NCBI GenBank assembly: GCA_945965395.1
Contig: CAMFND010000150.1
Coordinates: forward strand, 16,083 to 80,082
Source: an uncultured Bacteroides sp.
GTDB lineage: Bacteria; Bacteroidota; Bacteroidia; Bacteroidales; Bacteroidaceae
Reading direction: 5' to 3'
Length of the DNA stretch: 64,000 nucleotides
Below the pieces are notes generated by a model. The model did no database searches and was not told where the DNA came from. It saw only the letters and a list, made by a program, of their open reading frames with translations. Of the stretch, positions 36,217-46,907 are shown in pieces. Numbering within the stretch: the stretch's first letter is position 1; every line of letters starts with the position of its first letter. Both the position numbers and the translations under genes were made by a program.

Positions 36217-39200
36217 ATGAAACACTTTTTTATTGCAGTTTGCTTGCTTCAATATATTGTAATTACCAATTTACAAGCCCATACCATAAAAAAATTAGGA
36301 CTAGAGGAAGGACTTTCCAACAGTTACGTGGTAGATATAGTGGAAGATAAAAATGGATATATATGGATTGCGACAGAAGAAGGACTCAACAAACTGGAAG
36401 GAGGAAAATTTACCTCTTTTTATAAAGCAAACAAAGGGAAATTAATCAACTTAACCGGAAACGAACTAAATAGCCTTTTTGATGACCCTAATGAACCTAT
36501 ACTTTGGATTGGGACACAACGAGCTGGATTAATCTCATTTAATTATCAGAATAATACCCAGATCATATATCAGCATAACTACCAAGATCCTCACAGTATT
36601 ATAACAAATGACATAACCAGTATCCACCCTGCAACTGATGGCAACTTGTGGATTACTACTTACTGGAGAGGAATAGAATATTTAGATAAGAAAACCGGGA
36701 AGTTTACACACTACAATCAACAAACCATTCCTGAACTTCCAAGCAATACCGTTTGGACTGCTATAGATGACAATAAAGGAAACCTCTACATTGGTCATTC
36801 AAACCATGGAATGAGTATTCTCTCGACAAAAAATAAAAAAGTTAAGAATTTTACATACGATAAATCCAATAATAATTCACTTCCCAGTAATAATATACAA
36901 TGCATTTTTAAAGATAATACTGGGAATATTTGGGTGGGAACAGAAAAAGGATTAGTGCTTTATAAACCCGAGACAGAAACATTTATCAGATTAGGAGAAA
37001 AAGAGCCTGCTCTTTCTCATCGTATTTATGATATTCAACAATTCAATGAAAATGAATTATGGATTGCCACTGAATTTGGAGGTATTGCCATTATAAATCT
37101 ATCTAAAAGCTTATTTAATACAGCAGAAGAAATACAGTTTATTCAAGCTGGAGACAATGAATATAACTTGAATAATTCAACAGTTCGTTGCTTGTTCCAA
37201 GACTCACATCAAAATATTTGGGCCGGGACGTGGGGAGGAGGTGTAAACTTTCTCAGTTCCAATACAGCCTTATTTAAATCATTCAGTTATTCCTCCAAAT
37301 CATCAGACAGTAATCTTAATACCCCAATTGCCAGCGCAGTATGTCTTGACAAACAAAATTATTTATGGGTTGGAACTGATGGAGGAGGAATAAATGTTTT
37401 AAAAGATGGACAGAGAATAGCAACCTATACAGAGCAGACAAATAATCTTAGTGGAAATTCTATACAAACAGCACTATGCGACAAACAAGGTAACTTATGG
37501 TTCGGCATATTTTATGGAGGAATCATATTTTATGACACACATAAAAAGACTTTCCAGCAAGTCTTCCCAAAAGAATACGCAAACCAAGATGTACGTTCAC
37601 TCTATGAGGATACAGAAGGTAATATTTGGGTAGGCACTAGTGACGGAGTCTTTCAAATAAATCGGGATTCAAAAATAATTCTTCAACATAAACATGTTCC
37701 AGATAACTTAGTACGTACAGTCATCAAAGACAAAAAAGGGCAAATATGGATAGGAAGCTTTGGAGGAGGGATTTTTCTTTATTCTTCAAAGTGGGAATTA
37801 TTAAAAGAATTCAACACATATCAAAACTTCCCATCCAACACCATCAACCAAATTTTTGAAGACTCAAAAGGATATATATGGGCAGCTACAGGAGAAGGTC
37901 TTGTCCAGTTTGATAATAAGTCTCCGTGGGAATATAAGGTTTATCAGCGTAATGAAGGATTAGCAAATACTTTTATTTGGGCCATTGAAGAAGATGAAAA
38001 CCAGAATATCTGGTTCAGTACCAATCAGGGAATCAGCTGTTTTGTCCGAAATGAAAGAAATATTTATAATTACGATTTCAGAGATAATATTCCAATGGCA
38101 AGCTTTACTGGAAGAAGTGTATGTAAAGACAAAAACGGGACTATGTATTTTGGCTCCACTAACGGCCTCTGCTATTTCACCCCCAGCAACATTTTGGAAA
38201 AACGACAGTCTCCTAAAGCTACAATCGGAAAAATTACTATTTTTGAACCCCTTGTCTCTGAAAATAGCAATGAAACAGAGATTTCTTTAATCAACAAAGA
38301 AAGCGTACAGCTAAAATACTTACAAAACAGTTTCAATATCTCATTCAACATACAAGACTACTCACTGAATGAAAGAATAGAGTATGCCTATATGTTAAAA
38401 GGCCTGGAAAACTCCTGGTACACTGTAAAGGATCCTAACAACGTCACTTTCCGCAACCTACCCCCCGGAAAATATGAATTCATGATCAAGACTCGTATCC
38501 GAAACCAAGAATGGTCAGACGAAATATCATCCATAGAAATTATCATTGCTCCCCCGCTCTGGCTTTCCTGGTGGGCTAAATTACTCTATGTAATTAGTGG
38601 TGTAGGTCTGCTTTTCATCGGGCTATGGGCTTACAAACGTAAATTAAATTTAGAGTATTTATATGAATCCGAAAAGAAAAGTCATGAGCAGGAACAAGAA
38701 CTGAATGACGAACGTCTGCGGTTTTATACAAATATTACCCATGAGCTACGCACTCCGTTGACACTGATTTTGGGTCCATTGGAAGATTTGGTAAAAAGCA
38801 ATACGCTTTCCAGCAAAGACCATCATCGGATTTCTGTTATCCATCAGAGTGCCGTACGATTACTGAATCTGATAAACCAGATACTGGATTTCCGAAAAAC
38901 AGAGACACAAAACAAAAGACTTTGCGTTACAAAAGGAAACCTGACGAACGTAGTCTATGAAGTCGGTCTGAAATATAAGGAATTAAACAGTAAACCAGAC
39001 ATCCAGATTCTGATAGAGGCAGAAGAAGAAAACATGTTCCTGTTTTTCGACAAGGAAATTATCACTATGATTTTGGACAACCTGATTTCCAATGCACTGA
39101 AGTATACCGATAAAGGATACATCCGCATCCATACTGAATGGGTTACAGAAAATGGCATACGATATGCTCAGCTCTCTGTGGAAGACACCGGATACGGCAT

Positions 39201-40314
39201 CGGAAAAGAAGCATTGGCCCACATATTTGAACGCTATTATCAGGAAAGCGGAGAGCACCAGGCTTCTGGAACAGGTATCGGGCTGGCCCTGGTAAAAAAC
39301 TTGGTAAAATTACACGAGGGAGATATTCAAGTAAAAAGTCTGCCCGATGTCGGTACGACATTCTACCTACGGCTGCAGGCTGAGAATACATATCCTCAAG
39401 CACTACACGGAGAAGATATGCATACTGAAAAGCAAGATATCAAAGAAGAAGAGTCTACTATAAAACCGGAAGTTATAGAACCGGATAAAAATGCACGTCC
39501 TATTATTTTGGTAGTAGAAGACAATGCCGATATACGCGACTACATTGCCGACTCGTTTACGGATTTATATGAGATAAAGACTGCTGCTAACGGAAAAGAA
39601 GGATTACAAATAGCCACAGATTGTATTCCGGATATTATTGTCAGCGACATCATGATGCCGGTAATGAATGGTGTCACCATGTGTCAAAAGCTGAAAGCAG
39701 ACATTCGTACCAGTCACATTCCAGTTATTCTGTTGACAGCAAAAGACAGTATTACCGATAAGGAAGAAGGCTATCAGGCAGGGGCAGACTCCTATCTGAC
39801 GAAGCCTTTCAGTGCCAGTCTGCTGCAAAGCCGTATCAGCAATTTGCTGACTCAGCGGCGACTTTTATCAGAACGATTTGCCATCCGTCCAGAAAAGCCG
39901 GAAAGACAAAGCATGGAGGAAAAAAGGGCCATTATCACGGAATCTATGAACAAACTAGACAAGGAATTCCTGGATAAAATCACCAATACGATTACCGAAG
40001 GATTAGCTGCTGCAGAAAATATAGATATTACCGTACTTTCCAATGTGATGTGCATGAGCAGTTCCACACTCTATCGCAAGGTAAAGGCACTTACGGGCAT
40101 GTCAACCAACGAATATATCCGGAAAATCAAAATGCAGCTGGCTGAAAAGTATCTGTTGGAAGGGAAATATTCTATCTCGGAAATCGCATTCAAGGTAGGA
40201 ATCAACAGCAACGTATACTTCCGTCAGTGCTTTAAAGAAGAGTTTGGCATGTCTGCTTCCGATTACTTGAAGCAACTGACAGGTAAATCTATTGATGAGA
40301 AAGTCGATGAATAA
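36217..40314 (+). CDS. Hybrid two-component system regulator (HTCS)
   Basis: Periplasmic propeller repeats (GNIWVGTEKGL), Y_Y_Y-like region, HisKA (FYTNITHELRTPLTLILGPLEDL), HATPase, REC (ILVVEDNADIRDYI), AraC-type HTH. Confidence 0.97.
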   Translation: MKHFFIAVCLLQYIVITNLQAHTIKKLGLEEGLSNSYVVDIVEDKNGYIWIATEEGLNKLEGGKFTSFYKANKGKLINLTGNELNSLFDDPNEPILWIGTQRAGLISFNYQNNTQIIYQHNYQDPHSIITNDITSIHPATDGNLWITTYWRGIEYLDKKTGKFTHYNQQTIPELPSNTVWTAIDDNKGNLYIGHSNHGMSILSTKNKKVKNFTYDKSNNNSLPSNNIQCIFKDNTGNIWVGTEKGLVLYKPETETFIRLGEKEPALSHRIYDIQQFNENELWIATEFGGIAIINLSKSLFNTAEEIQFIQAGDNEYNLNNSTVRCLFQDSHQNIWAGTWGGGVNFLSSNTALFKSFSYSSKSSDSNLNTPIASAVCLDKQNYLWVGTDGGGINVLKDGQRIATYTEQTNNLSGNSIQTALCDKQGNLWFGIFYGGIIFYDTHKKTFQQVFPKEYANQDVRSLYEDTEGNIWVGTSDGVFQINRDSKIILQHKHVPDNLVRTVIKDKKGQIWIGSFGGGIFLYSSKWELLKEFNTYQNFPSNTINQIFEDSKGYIWAATGEGLVQFDNKSPWEYKVYQRNEGLANTFIWAIEEDENQNIWFSTNQGISCFVRNERNIYNYDFRDNIPMASFTGRSVCKDKNGTMYFGSTNGLCYFTPSNILEKRQSPKATIGKITIFEPLVSENSNETEISLINKESVQLKYLQNSFNISFNIQDYSLNERIEYAYMLKGLENSWYTVKDPNNVTFRNLPPGKYEFMIKTRIRNQEWSDEISSIEIIIAPPLWLSWWAKLLYVISGVGLLFIGLWAYKRKLNLEYLYESEKKSHEQEQELNDERLRFYTNITHELRTPLTLILGPLEDLVKSNTLSSKDHHRISVIHQSAVRLLNLINQILDFRKTETQNKRLCVTKGNLTNVVYEVGLKYKELNSKPDIQILIEAEEENMFLFFDKEIITMILDNLISNALKYTDKGYIRIHTEWVTENGIRYAQLSVEDTGYGIGKEALAHIFERYYQESGEHQASGTGIGLALVKNLVKLHEGDIQVKSLPDVGTTFYLRLQAENTYPQALHGEDMHTEKQDIKEEESTIKPEVIEPDKNARPIILVVEDNADIRDYIADSFTDLYEIKTAANGKEGLQIATDCIPDIIVSDIMMPVMNGVTMCQKLKADIRTSHIPVILLTAKDSITDKEEGYQAGADSYLTKPFSASLLQSRISNLLTQRRLLSERFAIRPEKPERQSMEEKRAIITESMNKLDKEFLDKITNTITEGLAAAENIDITVLSNVMCMSSSTLYRKVKALTGMSTNEYIRKIKMQLAEKYLLEGKYSISEIAFKVGINSNVYFRQCFKEEFGMSASDYLKQLTGKSIDEKVDE

Positions 40315-40326
40315 TCAGCTATAAAA

Positions 40327-40458
40327 AAACGTCCTTACGTTTGATTTAAAGCACAAGTACATTTGAATCAAAACGCAAGGACGTTTTACTTCAAACACAA
40401 GAACATTTAAAACCAAACGCTTAGACGTTTTAATCCGAACGCCTAAGCGTTTTTTCAT
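40327..40458. repeat. Tandem array of six 22-bp units (AAACGnnnnnrACGTTT type)
   Basis: Units start at 40327, 40349, 40371, 40393, 40415, 40437, each exactly 22 bp. Confidence 0.9.
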
Positions 40459-40477
40459 GCTCATAAACCACATCAAA

Positions 40478-40513
40478 AAAGCGGCCGCTTTCACGAGGAA
40501 AACAGCCGCTTTC
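40478..40513 (-). terminator. Intrinsic terminator for secDF
   Basis: AAAGCGGC / GCCGCTTT; on minus strand followed by a T-run; the two half-sites are also 22 bp apart. Confidence 0.7.
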
Positions 40514-40536
40514 AAACATTATATCAGATTTCTATT

Positions 40537-43530
40537 TTATTCTGCTTCACCAGCCTGTTTCGGTATCTTATGACCCATTGTCAGGTAAGCTACCGGAGCA
40601 GCTACGAACAATGAAGACAATGTACCGATTACTACACCCAGAATCATAGCGAATGCGAAGCTGCGGATGCTGTCACCACCAAGGATGAAGATACTCAGCA
40701 ACACAATCAATGTACTCAAAGAAGTGTTGATGGTACGGGCCAGAGTCGTGTTCAACGAATCATTGAACAGTTGCGTACGGTCGCGTTTCGGATACAAACC
40801 GATGAACTCACGTACACGGTCGAAGATTACCACCTTATCGTTGATAGAGTAACCGATTGCAGTCAAGATAGCACCAATGAATGTCTGGTCAATTTCCAAA
40901 GAGAACGGCATCCATCCATAGCACAAAGAGTATGCACCGATAATTAATACGGTATCCACCATCAATGCTACTGTAGCACCAATACTGAAGGCGATGTTGC
41001 TGAAACGAATCAAGATATACAGACCGATAGCAATCAAGGCCAATACAACTGACCATACAGCTGAAGTCTTAATATCGTCGGCGATGCTAGGACCTACCTT
41101 CTGAGAACTGATGATAGAACCTCCGGCACGATTATCACGGTCGATAAAGATTTCCAGTGTAGTACCTTCACCCAACAAATTACCTTCCTTCAATGCATTG
41201 TAAAGGAACTCTTCAATTTCTGCATCGATTGTAGGAGAATCTTCGTTGATACGGTAGTTGGTAGTCACACGGATTGTCTTACCGTCTGTACCCAAAGCAA
41301 TAGCCTGTACGTTTGCATCACCCACTTTCGGCTGCAGCAAGCTACGTACAGTTTCCGGCTGTACAACCTGTTCGAACTGAACCACGAAGTTACGTCCACC
41401 GGTGAAGTCGATACTCTGTGCAAGACCACGTACAAAGAATGAAATGATACATACTACAATGATAACTCCCCAGATAGTGAACGAACGTTTCGTAATACCC
41501 ATGAAGTTATAGTGTACATTCTGCATCAGATTCTTTGAAATACCTGTAGTGAATTTCAGGTTCAACCACTTGTCTTTGTTCATGAAGTGCTCGTAAACCA
41601 GACGAGTCAAGAATACAGCTGAGAAGAATGAGCAGAGGATACCAATAATCAAGGTAGTGGCAAAACCACGGATCGGACCAGTACCAAAGTTGAACAGGAT
41701 GATACCTGTAATGATAGAAGTCAAGTTAGAGTCGAAGATGGCAGAGAATGCGTTCTTGTAACCTTCAGCCAATGCCTGTTTAGTTCCCTTACCAGCACGG
41801 AGCTCTTCTTTCGTACGTTCGTAAATCAATACGTTGGCATCCACTGCCATACCCAGTGACAATACCATACCGGCGATACCAGACATGGTCAATGCAGCCT
41901 GGAATGAAGAAAGGATACCCAGTGTGAAGAAGAAGTTGATAAACAACGCACCGTTAGCCACCATACCCGGAATGAATCCGTACATCGCACACATATAAAT
42001 CATCAGGACAATCAAAGCCACGATGAAAGATACGATACCCTGGTTGATGGATTCTTGTCCCAGAGACGGACCTACAATGTCTTCCTGTACGATACGTGCA
42101 GGAGCCGGCATCTTACCAGACTTCAATACGTTAGCCAAGTCTTTTGTCTGCTCTGGAGTAAAGTTACCTGTAATTTCAGAATGTCCTCCAGCAATTTCAC
42201 CGTTAGAGCGTGGTGCACTATATACATATCCATCCAATACGATAGCAATTTCACGACCTTCATTCTTTTTGGTCAATTGCGCCCAACGGCGAGCACCTTC
42301 CGTATTCATAGCCATCGTTACACAAGGTTTGTTATACTGGTCATATGAATCACGTGCATCTGTAACAACATCTCCTTCTAACGGTGCACGACCATTACGT
42401 TGAGTAGATTTAATAGCATACAATTCAAAAATACGTCCGCTCTTATCCAAATCAGAGGCTCTTACGCCCCACATCAGTTTCAAGTCGCGAGGCATTATTT
42501 CCTTCACTGCTTTCATGTTCAGGATACGGTTTACGTCAGCAGTATCCTTATAGTCAGCGTAACCTACAATACAGCCTACACCGCTCTGATTCAGCTGCAG
42601 TACAGCCAGCAACGGATGTTCTTTCTTCAGTTCTTCAATATTTGTGTTAGAAGCAGTAGCAGTTTCACCCTTCAATGCAGCAGCCAGACTGTCTTTTGCA
42701 GATACAGCAGAAGCCTCAGCTACAGCAGTTGTATCAGCTTCTACCATTGCAGAATCAGCAGGAGCATCTGCATTCAGCAGGCCACGTGCGCGGTTATCAG
42801 CAGAAGCCAATACCGGAACGATGTCTTTTGCTTCAAATGTTTCCCAGAATTCCAGGTTAGCAGAACCTTGTAAAAGTTTTCTCACACGTTCCGGTTCCTT
42901 GATACCCGGCAATTCTACCATGATACGGCCCATTTTGCCTTCCAGTGTCTGGATGTTCGGCTGAGCTACACCAAAACGGTCAATACGTGTACGCAAAACA
43001 TTGAACGAGTTATCGACAGCAGCACTCACCTCTTCACGTAATACCTTTTCTACTTCAGCGTCAGTACTACGAGTATTTACTTTATCCTTCAACTGCTGAG
43101 TTGCAAACAGTTCGGCAAGTTTGCCTTCCGGTGCCAGTTTCTTGTATTCTCTGATAAACAGAGCGATAAAGTCTTCCTGACTGTTAATTTGCAATTTTGC
43201 AGCTTCCGCTACAGCTTTATTGAAAGCTTCATCCGGTTTGTTGTCGGCCAACGCCTTCACTACATCTGGTACAGAAACTTCCAGAATGACGTTCATACCA
43301 CCTTTCAGGTCCAAACCCAACCCGATTTCCATCTCACGGCATTGTTTCAGCGTGTAAATCCCCAACCACACCTTCTGATTCTGTATGGAATCCAGGTAAT
43401 GTGCCGAACCTTTCGGGTCCTCAGCCGCCTTGTTCATCTGATAACGTGTAACGAATGAGAACGAAAGATAAAAAGCACACGCAAGGGTCAGTAATACCGC
43501 AAAAACCTTTACAAATCCTTTGTTTTGCAT
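40537..43530 (-). CDS. secDF: SecDF fused protein-export membrane protein
   Basis: LGLDLKGGMNVILEV SecD motif; SIDFTGGRNFVVQF SecF motif; duplicated 6-TM blocks. Confidence 0.96.
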   Translation of the reverse strand: MQNKGFVKVFAVLLTLACAFYLSFSFVTRYQMNKAAEDPKGSAHYLDSIQNQKVWLGIYTLKQCREMEIGLGLDLKGGMNVILEVSVPDVVKALADNKPDEAFNKAVAEAAKLQINSQEDFIALFIREYKKLAPEGKLAELFATQQLKDKVNTRSTDAEVEKVLREEVSAAVDNSFNVLRTRIDRFGVAQPNIQTLEGKMGRIMVELPGIKEPERVRKLLQGSANLEFWETFEAKDIVPVLASADNRARGLLNADAPADSAMVEADTTAVAEASAVSAKDSLAAALKGETATASNTNIEELKKEHPLLAVLQLNQSGVGCIVGYADYKDTADVNRILNMKAVKEIMPRDLKLMWGVRASDLDKSGRIFELYAIKSTQRNGRAPLEGDVVTDARDSYDQYNKPCVTMAMNTEGARRWAQLTKKNEGREIAIVLDGYVYSAPRSNGEIAGGHSEITGNFTPEQTKDLANVLKSGKMPAPARIVQEDIVGPSLGQESINQGIVSFIVALIVLMIYMCAMYGFIPGMVANGALFINFFFTLGILSSFQAALTMSGIAGMVLSLGMAVDANVLIYERTKEELRAGKGTKQALAEGYKNAFSAIFDSNLTSIITGIILFNFGTGPIRGFATTLIIGILCSFFSAVFLTRLVYEHFMNKDKWLNLKFTTGISKNLMQNVHYNFMGITKRSFTIWGVIIVVCIISFFVRGLAQSIDFTGGRNFVVQFEQVVQPETVRSLLQPKVGDANVQAIALGTDGKTIRVTTNYRINEDSPTIDAEIEEFLYNALKEGNLLGEGTTLEIFIDRDNRAGGSIISSQKVGPSIADDIKTSAVWSVVLALIAIGLYILIRFSNIAFSIGATVALMVDTVLIIGAYSLCYGWMPFSLEIDQTFIGAILTAIGYSINDKVVIFDRVREFIGLYPKRDRTQLFNDSLNTTLARTINTSLSTLIVLLSIFILGGDSIRSFAFAMILGVVIGTLSSLFVAAPVAYLTMGHKIPKQAGEAE

Positions 43531-43654
43531 GTTACTTTAATTTATTATATTTACTTTTAAAATTTGATACGCTTATTCAAGGTTGCAAATATAGTTTTTT
43601 TTTCATTTATATGCGGAAAGGATTGTAAATATTTAAGGCTTAGAGCCTAAAAAA

Positions 43655-43690
43655 GGGAGTACAGCTTGCAAAAAATGAAGCCATACTCCC
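43655..43690 (-). terminator. Intrinsic terminator downstream of the M3 peptidase
   Basis: GGGAGTA..GCTT / AAGC..TACTCCC; minus-strand T-run follows. Confidence 0.8.
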
Positions 43691-43736
43691 TCTTTCAGTT
43701 ATACTCTGTACAGATTTTTCCTACTATCCGGACATT

Positions 43737-45830
43737 TTATTTCAATCCGCGAGTCTTCAGCAACGCATCCAAACCGGGTTCTGCCCCACGGAAGGTTACA
43801 TACAGTTTCATCGGGTCGTCTGAACCACCTTTTTCCAGAATGTTCTTACGGAAAGAAGTTGCGGTAGCCTGGTCGAACAAGCCATGTTCCTTAAACGCTT
43901 CAAAGGCATCTGTATCCAGACGTTCAGCCCAGATATAGCTATAATAACCAGCTGCATAACCACCCATAATGTGGTTGAAGTAAGTAGAACGATAACGAGG
44001 CGCAATCTGCGGAATCAGCCCTAATTTATCCATCAGCTGTTTTTCAAACTGAAGTACGTCGAATCCTTCCATCGTAGTCAGACAGTGCATTTCCATATCC
44101 AAAATGGCAGCAGCCAACAGTTCTGTAGTCATAAAACCCTGGTTGAACAATGCCTGATTTTCAATCTTGGCAATCAGAGAATCAGGAATAGCCTCACGAG
44201 TCTGGTAATGCTTGGCATACATTTTCAGCACTTCGGGTTCTACCGCCCAATGTTCCATAATCTGTGAAGGAAGTTCCACAAAATCCTGAGCCACAGACGT
44301 ACCAGACACACCTTTATATTTACACTGAGTCAGCAATCCGTGCAATGCATGTCCGAACTCATGATACATGGTGCGTGCCTCATCAATTGTCAGCAAGGAA
44401 GGAAGGTCACCAGCCGGTTTGGTAAAGCTGGCCACATTATAAATCAACGGACGAACCCCTTCCTGCTGTTCACGGAAGTTACTCATCCAAGCACCGCTCC
44501 GTTTGCTGGCACGAGGCATGTAGTCACTATAGAACACGCCCAACAGTGAACCGTCTGCATCCTTCACAATGTAAGTCTTCACATCCTTATTATATACAGA
44601 AATAGAATCACAAGGAGTCAAGGTAATGCCATACAGCTTGTTGACTACCGTACACAGTCCATCGTGCACATCTTCCTGACTGAAATAAGGCTTGATGGCA
44701 TCCTCATTCAAATCATATTTTTTCTGGCGAAGCTTTTCTGCATAATACCACCAGTCCCATGCTTCCAGTTTTTCACTTTTTCCTTCACGGTCCATGATTT
44801 TCTGCAACTCAGCAGCTTCTGCTTTGGCATTCTTGATAGAATATTCCCACAAGCCATACAGCAGGTCAAGTGCATTCTTCGGGTTCTTCGCCATGTTGTC
44901 GGCCAACTGATACTCTGCGAAATTGTTGAATCCCATCAGCTGTGCCTTTTCCAGACGAAGAGCAAGCACCTTTTTCAGCACTTCCTTGTTGTCATTGGCA
45001 TTGCCACGGTTACCCAGACTGGTATATGCCTGATAGATATTCTTTCTCAGTTCACGGTTCTGAGCATACTGGAGCAACGGAGTACGGCTGGATTCCTGCA
45101 AGGTAAATACCCATTTACCGTCTTTTCCGTGCGCCTTGGCTTCCTGCGCAGCTCCCGCAATGACCGCATCCGGCAGACCAGCCAAATCTTCTTTCTTATC
45201 TACCACCAGCAGATAATCGTTGTTGTCGGCCAATACATGATTACCGAACTCAATGGTCAGTGTAGAAAGCTGTTTGTTGATTTCACGCAGACGTTCCTGT
45301 TTCTGGGCATCCAGTCCTGCACCAGAGCGAACAAATTCTTTATAATATTTATCCAGCAAATAATGCTGCTCGGTGGTCAGCTGAATCTTTCCAGCCTCTT
45401 CCTGAGCATGAACGGCAGCCACTCTCTTATACAGTTCCTGATTCAGGAAAATATTATCACTATGCTCAGACAGCATCGGAGCAATCTTTGCTTCCAGCGC
45501 CATCATTTCGTCATTGGTATCAGCTTCAGTTAAGGCAAAGAACACTCCGCTCACACGAGCCAGAATCTCCCCGCTATTATCCAATGCCACAATCGTATTT
45601 TCAAAACTCGGTTCCTCCGGATTCTCTACAATGGCCTTGATTTCCTCATTCTGCTGCTTAATACCTTTCAAGAAAGCCGGTTCATAATGCTCCACCTTAA
45701 TACGGTCAAAGTCAGGTGTTCCATAAGGGGTTTCAAACTCAGACAGGAACGGATTGTCCGTGTCTGCCGCCTGCTGACCGCAGGCACATACCATACAACT
45801 CATAGCTGCTGCAAAAATTAAATTCTTCAT
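43737..45830 (-). CDS. M3-family peptidyl-dipeptidase (Dcp-like), lipoprotein
   Basis: TMYHEFGHALHGLL HEFGH zinc motif; CMVCACGQ lipobox. Confidence 0.94.
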   Translation of the reverse strand: MKNLIFAAAMSCMVCACGQQAADTDNPFLSEFETPYGTPDFDRIKVEHYEPAFLKGIKQQNEEIKAIVENPEEPSFENTIVALDNSGEILARVSGVFFALTEADTNDEMMALEAKIAPMLSEHSDNIFLNQELYKRVAAVHAQEEAGKIQLTTEQHYLLDKYYKEFVRSGAGLDAQKQERLREINKQLSTLTIEFGNHVLADNNDYLLVVDKKEDLAGLPDAVIAGAAQEAKAHGKDGKWVFTLQESSRTPLLQYAQNRELRKNIYQAYTSLGNRGNANDNKEVLKKVLALRLEKAQLMGFNNFAEYQLADNMAKNPKNALDLLYGLWEYSIKNAKAEAAELQKIMDREGKSEKLEAWDWWYYAEKLRQKKYDLNEDAIKPYFSQEDVHDGLCTVVNKLYGITLTPCDSISVYNKDVKTYIVKDADGSLLGVFYSDYMPRASKRSGAWMSNFREQQEGVRPLIYNVASFTKPAGDLPSLLTIDEARTMYHEFGHALHGLLTQCKYKGVSGTSVAQDFVELPSQIMEHWAVEPEVLKMYAKHYQTREAIPDSLIAKIENQALFNQGFMTTELLAAAILDMEMHCLTTMEGFDVLQFEKQLMDKLGLIPQIAPRYRSTYFNHIMGGYAAGYYSYIWAERLDTDAFEAFKEHGLFDQATATSFRKNILEKGGSDDPMKLYVTFRGAEPGLDALLKTRGLK

Positions 45831-45848
45831 CTTCTATTTATTATCAGG

Positions 45849-46907
45849 TTATAACTTCTCTACCAAACACCACAACGGATAGTGGTCGGATGCCGAAATG
45901 GAGTTGTCCACACGGCATTTCAATACTTTAAATCCTTTGTTCACAAATAAATGGTCAATGCGGAAATACAGAAAATTCCGGTTATACGAGAATCCCGGTC
46001 CCCAGCCGGCTTCACGATAAGCATCTGTCAATCCTTTTCCGATGGTGTGATGCGCATACGAAATAGGAGAATCATTGAAATCACCGCACACCAACAAATA
46101 CTTGCCCGACTGCCGGGAGATAGCCTGTGCCACCGAATCCGCCTGCGGTCCACGGATAGCCACGGCATCAGCCAATTTATGCAGCAGGTATTTGCTGTCC
46201 GATTTCACGTTCTGTTCTTCAGGCGATTTCAGCAATCCCTCGTACACTTCCTTATCATGCGCATCCAGCTTATTCGATTCGAGATGATTGCATATCAACG
46301 TCAGTGTATCCCCTTTTATGTTTAGACGAAGCAGAAAGCTGGCATTACTTCCACTTTCATAAGGAATCGGTTCTACCGAAAGAATCGGGAAACGTGACAA
46401 ACAGGCCATCCCATTTCCGTTAGACGCTTTCAGCAACCGTCTGTAAGGATACATGGGAAAAGCCTTCCTGGTCTTTCGGGCATCCCAGTGATATTCCTGC
46501 AGGCAAACCACGTCTGCATCACTTTCCTGAATATAATGTTGCACGGGACGAGATTCATCTTCCGTATCTCCGTACATATTCATGACGTTATAGGTCAGAA
46601 ATTTCAGTACCTCCCCGTCCGTAGGTTCTTCCCCTCCTCCAAACGGAGTATACGTCGCGACTGCCCCTCCTCCAGCCAGTAAAAGCAGTAAAGGAAGGCA
46701 CATAAACTTCCATCCATGAAACAGCCCCACTACTGCAAGAACAATCAAAGCCAACAAGAAAAAGGGAAAAAACAACCCCGCACAGGCCAGCACCGGATGA
46801 GCCACCGGCGATACAAGCGGACTGTAAGCACAGCACAAAAATCCGGTCCCGACAATCAGGTTTCCTAAAATAAAGACTCCTCTAAACGTATGTTTCCAAA
46901 TACTCAT
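45849..46907 (-). CDS. Endonuclease/exonuclease/phosphatase family protein
   Basis: LTYNVMNMYGD, CLQEYHWD, VCGDFNDSPISYAH, ASDHYPLWC. Confidence 0.9.
   Translation of the reverse strand: MSIWKHTFRGVFILGNLIVGTGFLCCAYSPLVSPVAHPVLACAGLFFPFFLLALIVLAVVGLFHGWKFMCLPLLLLLAGGGAVATYTPFGGGEEPTDGEVLKFLTYNVMNMYGDTEDESRPVQHYIQESDADVVCLQEYHWDARKTRKAFPMYPYRRLLKASNGNGMACLSRFPILSVEPIPYESGSNASFLLRLNIKGDTLTLICNHLESNKLDAHDKEVYEGLLKSPEEQNVKSDSKYLLHKLADAVAIRGPQADSVAQAISRQSGKYLLVCGDFNDSPISYAHHTIGKGLTDAYREAGWGPGFSYNRNFLYFRIDHLFVNKGFKVLKCRVDNSISASDHYPLWCLVEKL

Noticed and set aside
40315-40515. 66-aa minus-strand ORF across array C
   Set aside because: Repetitive translation (VLVFEVKRPCVLIQMYLCFKSNVRTF) arises from the 22-bp tandem repeat, not from a coding sequence.
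44664-45533. 289-aa plus-strand ORF antisense to the M3 peptidase
   Set aside because: Low-complexity Phe/Ile/Gln-rich translation opposite a clear peptidase.
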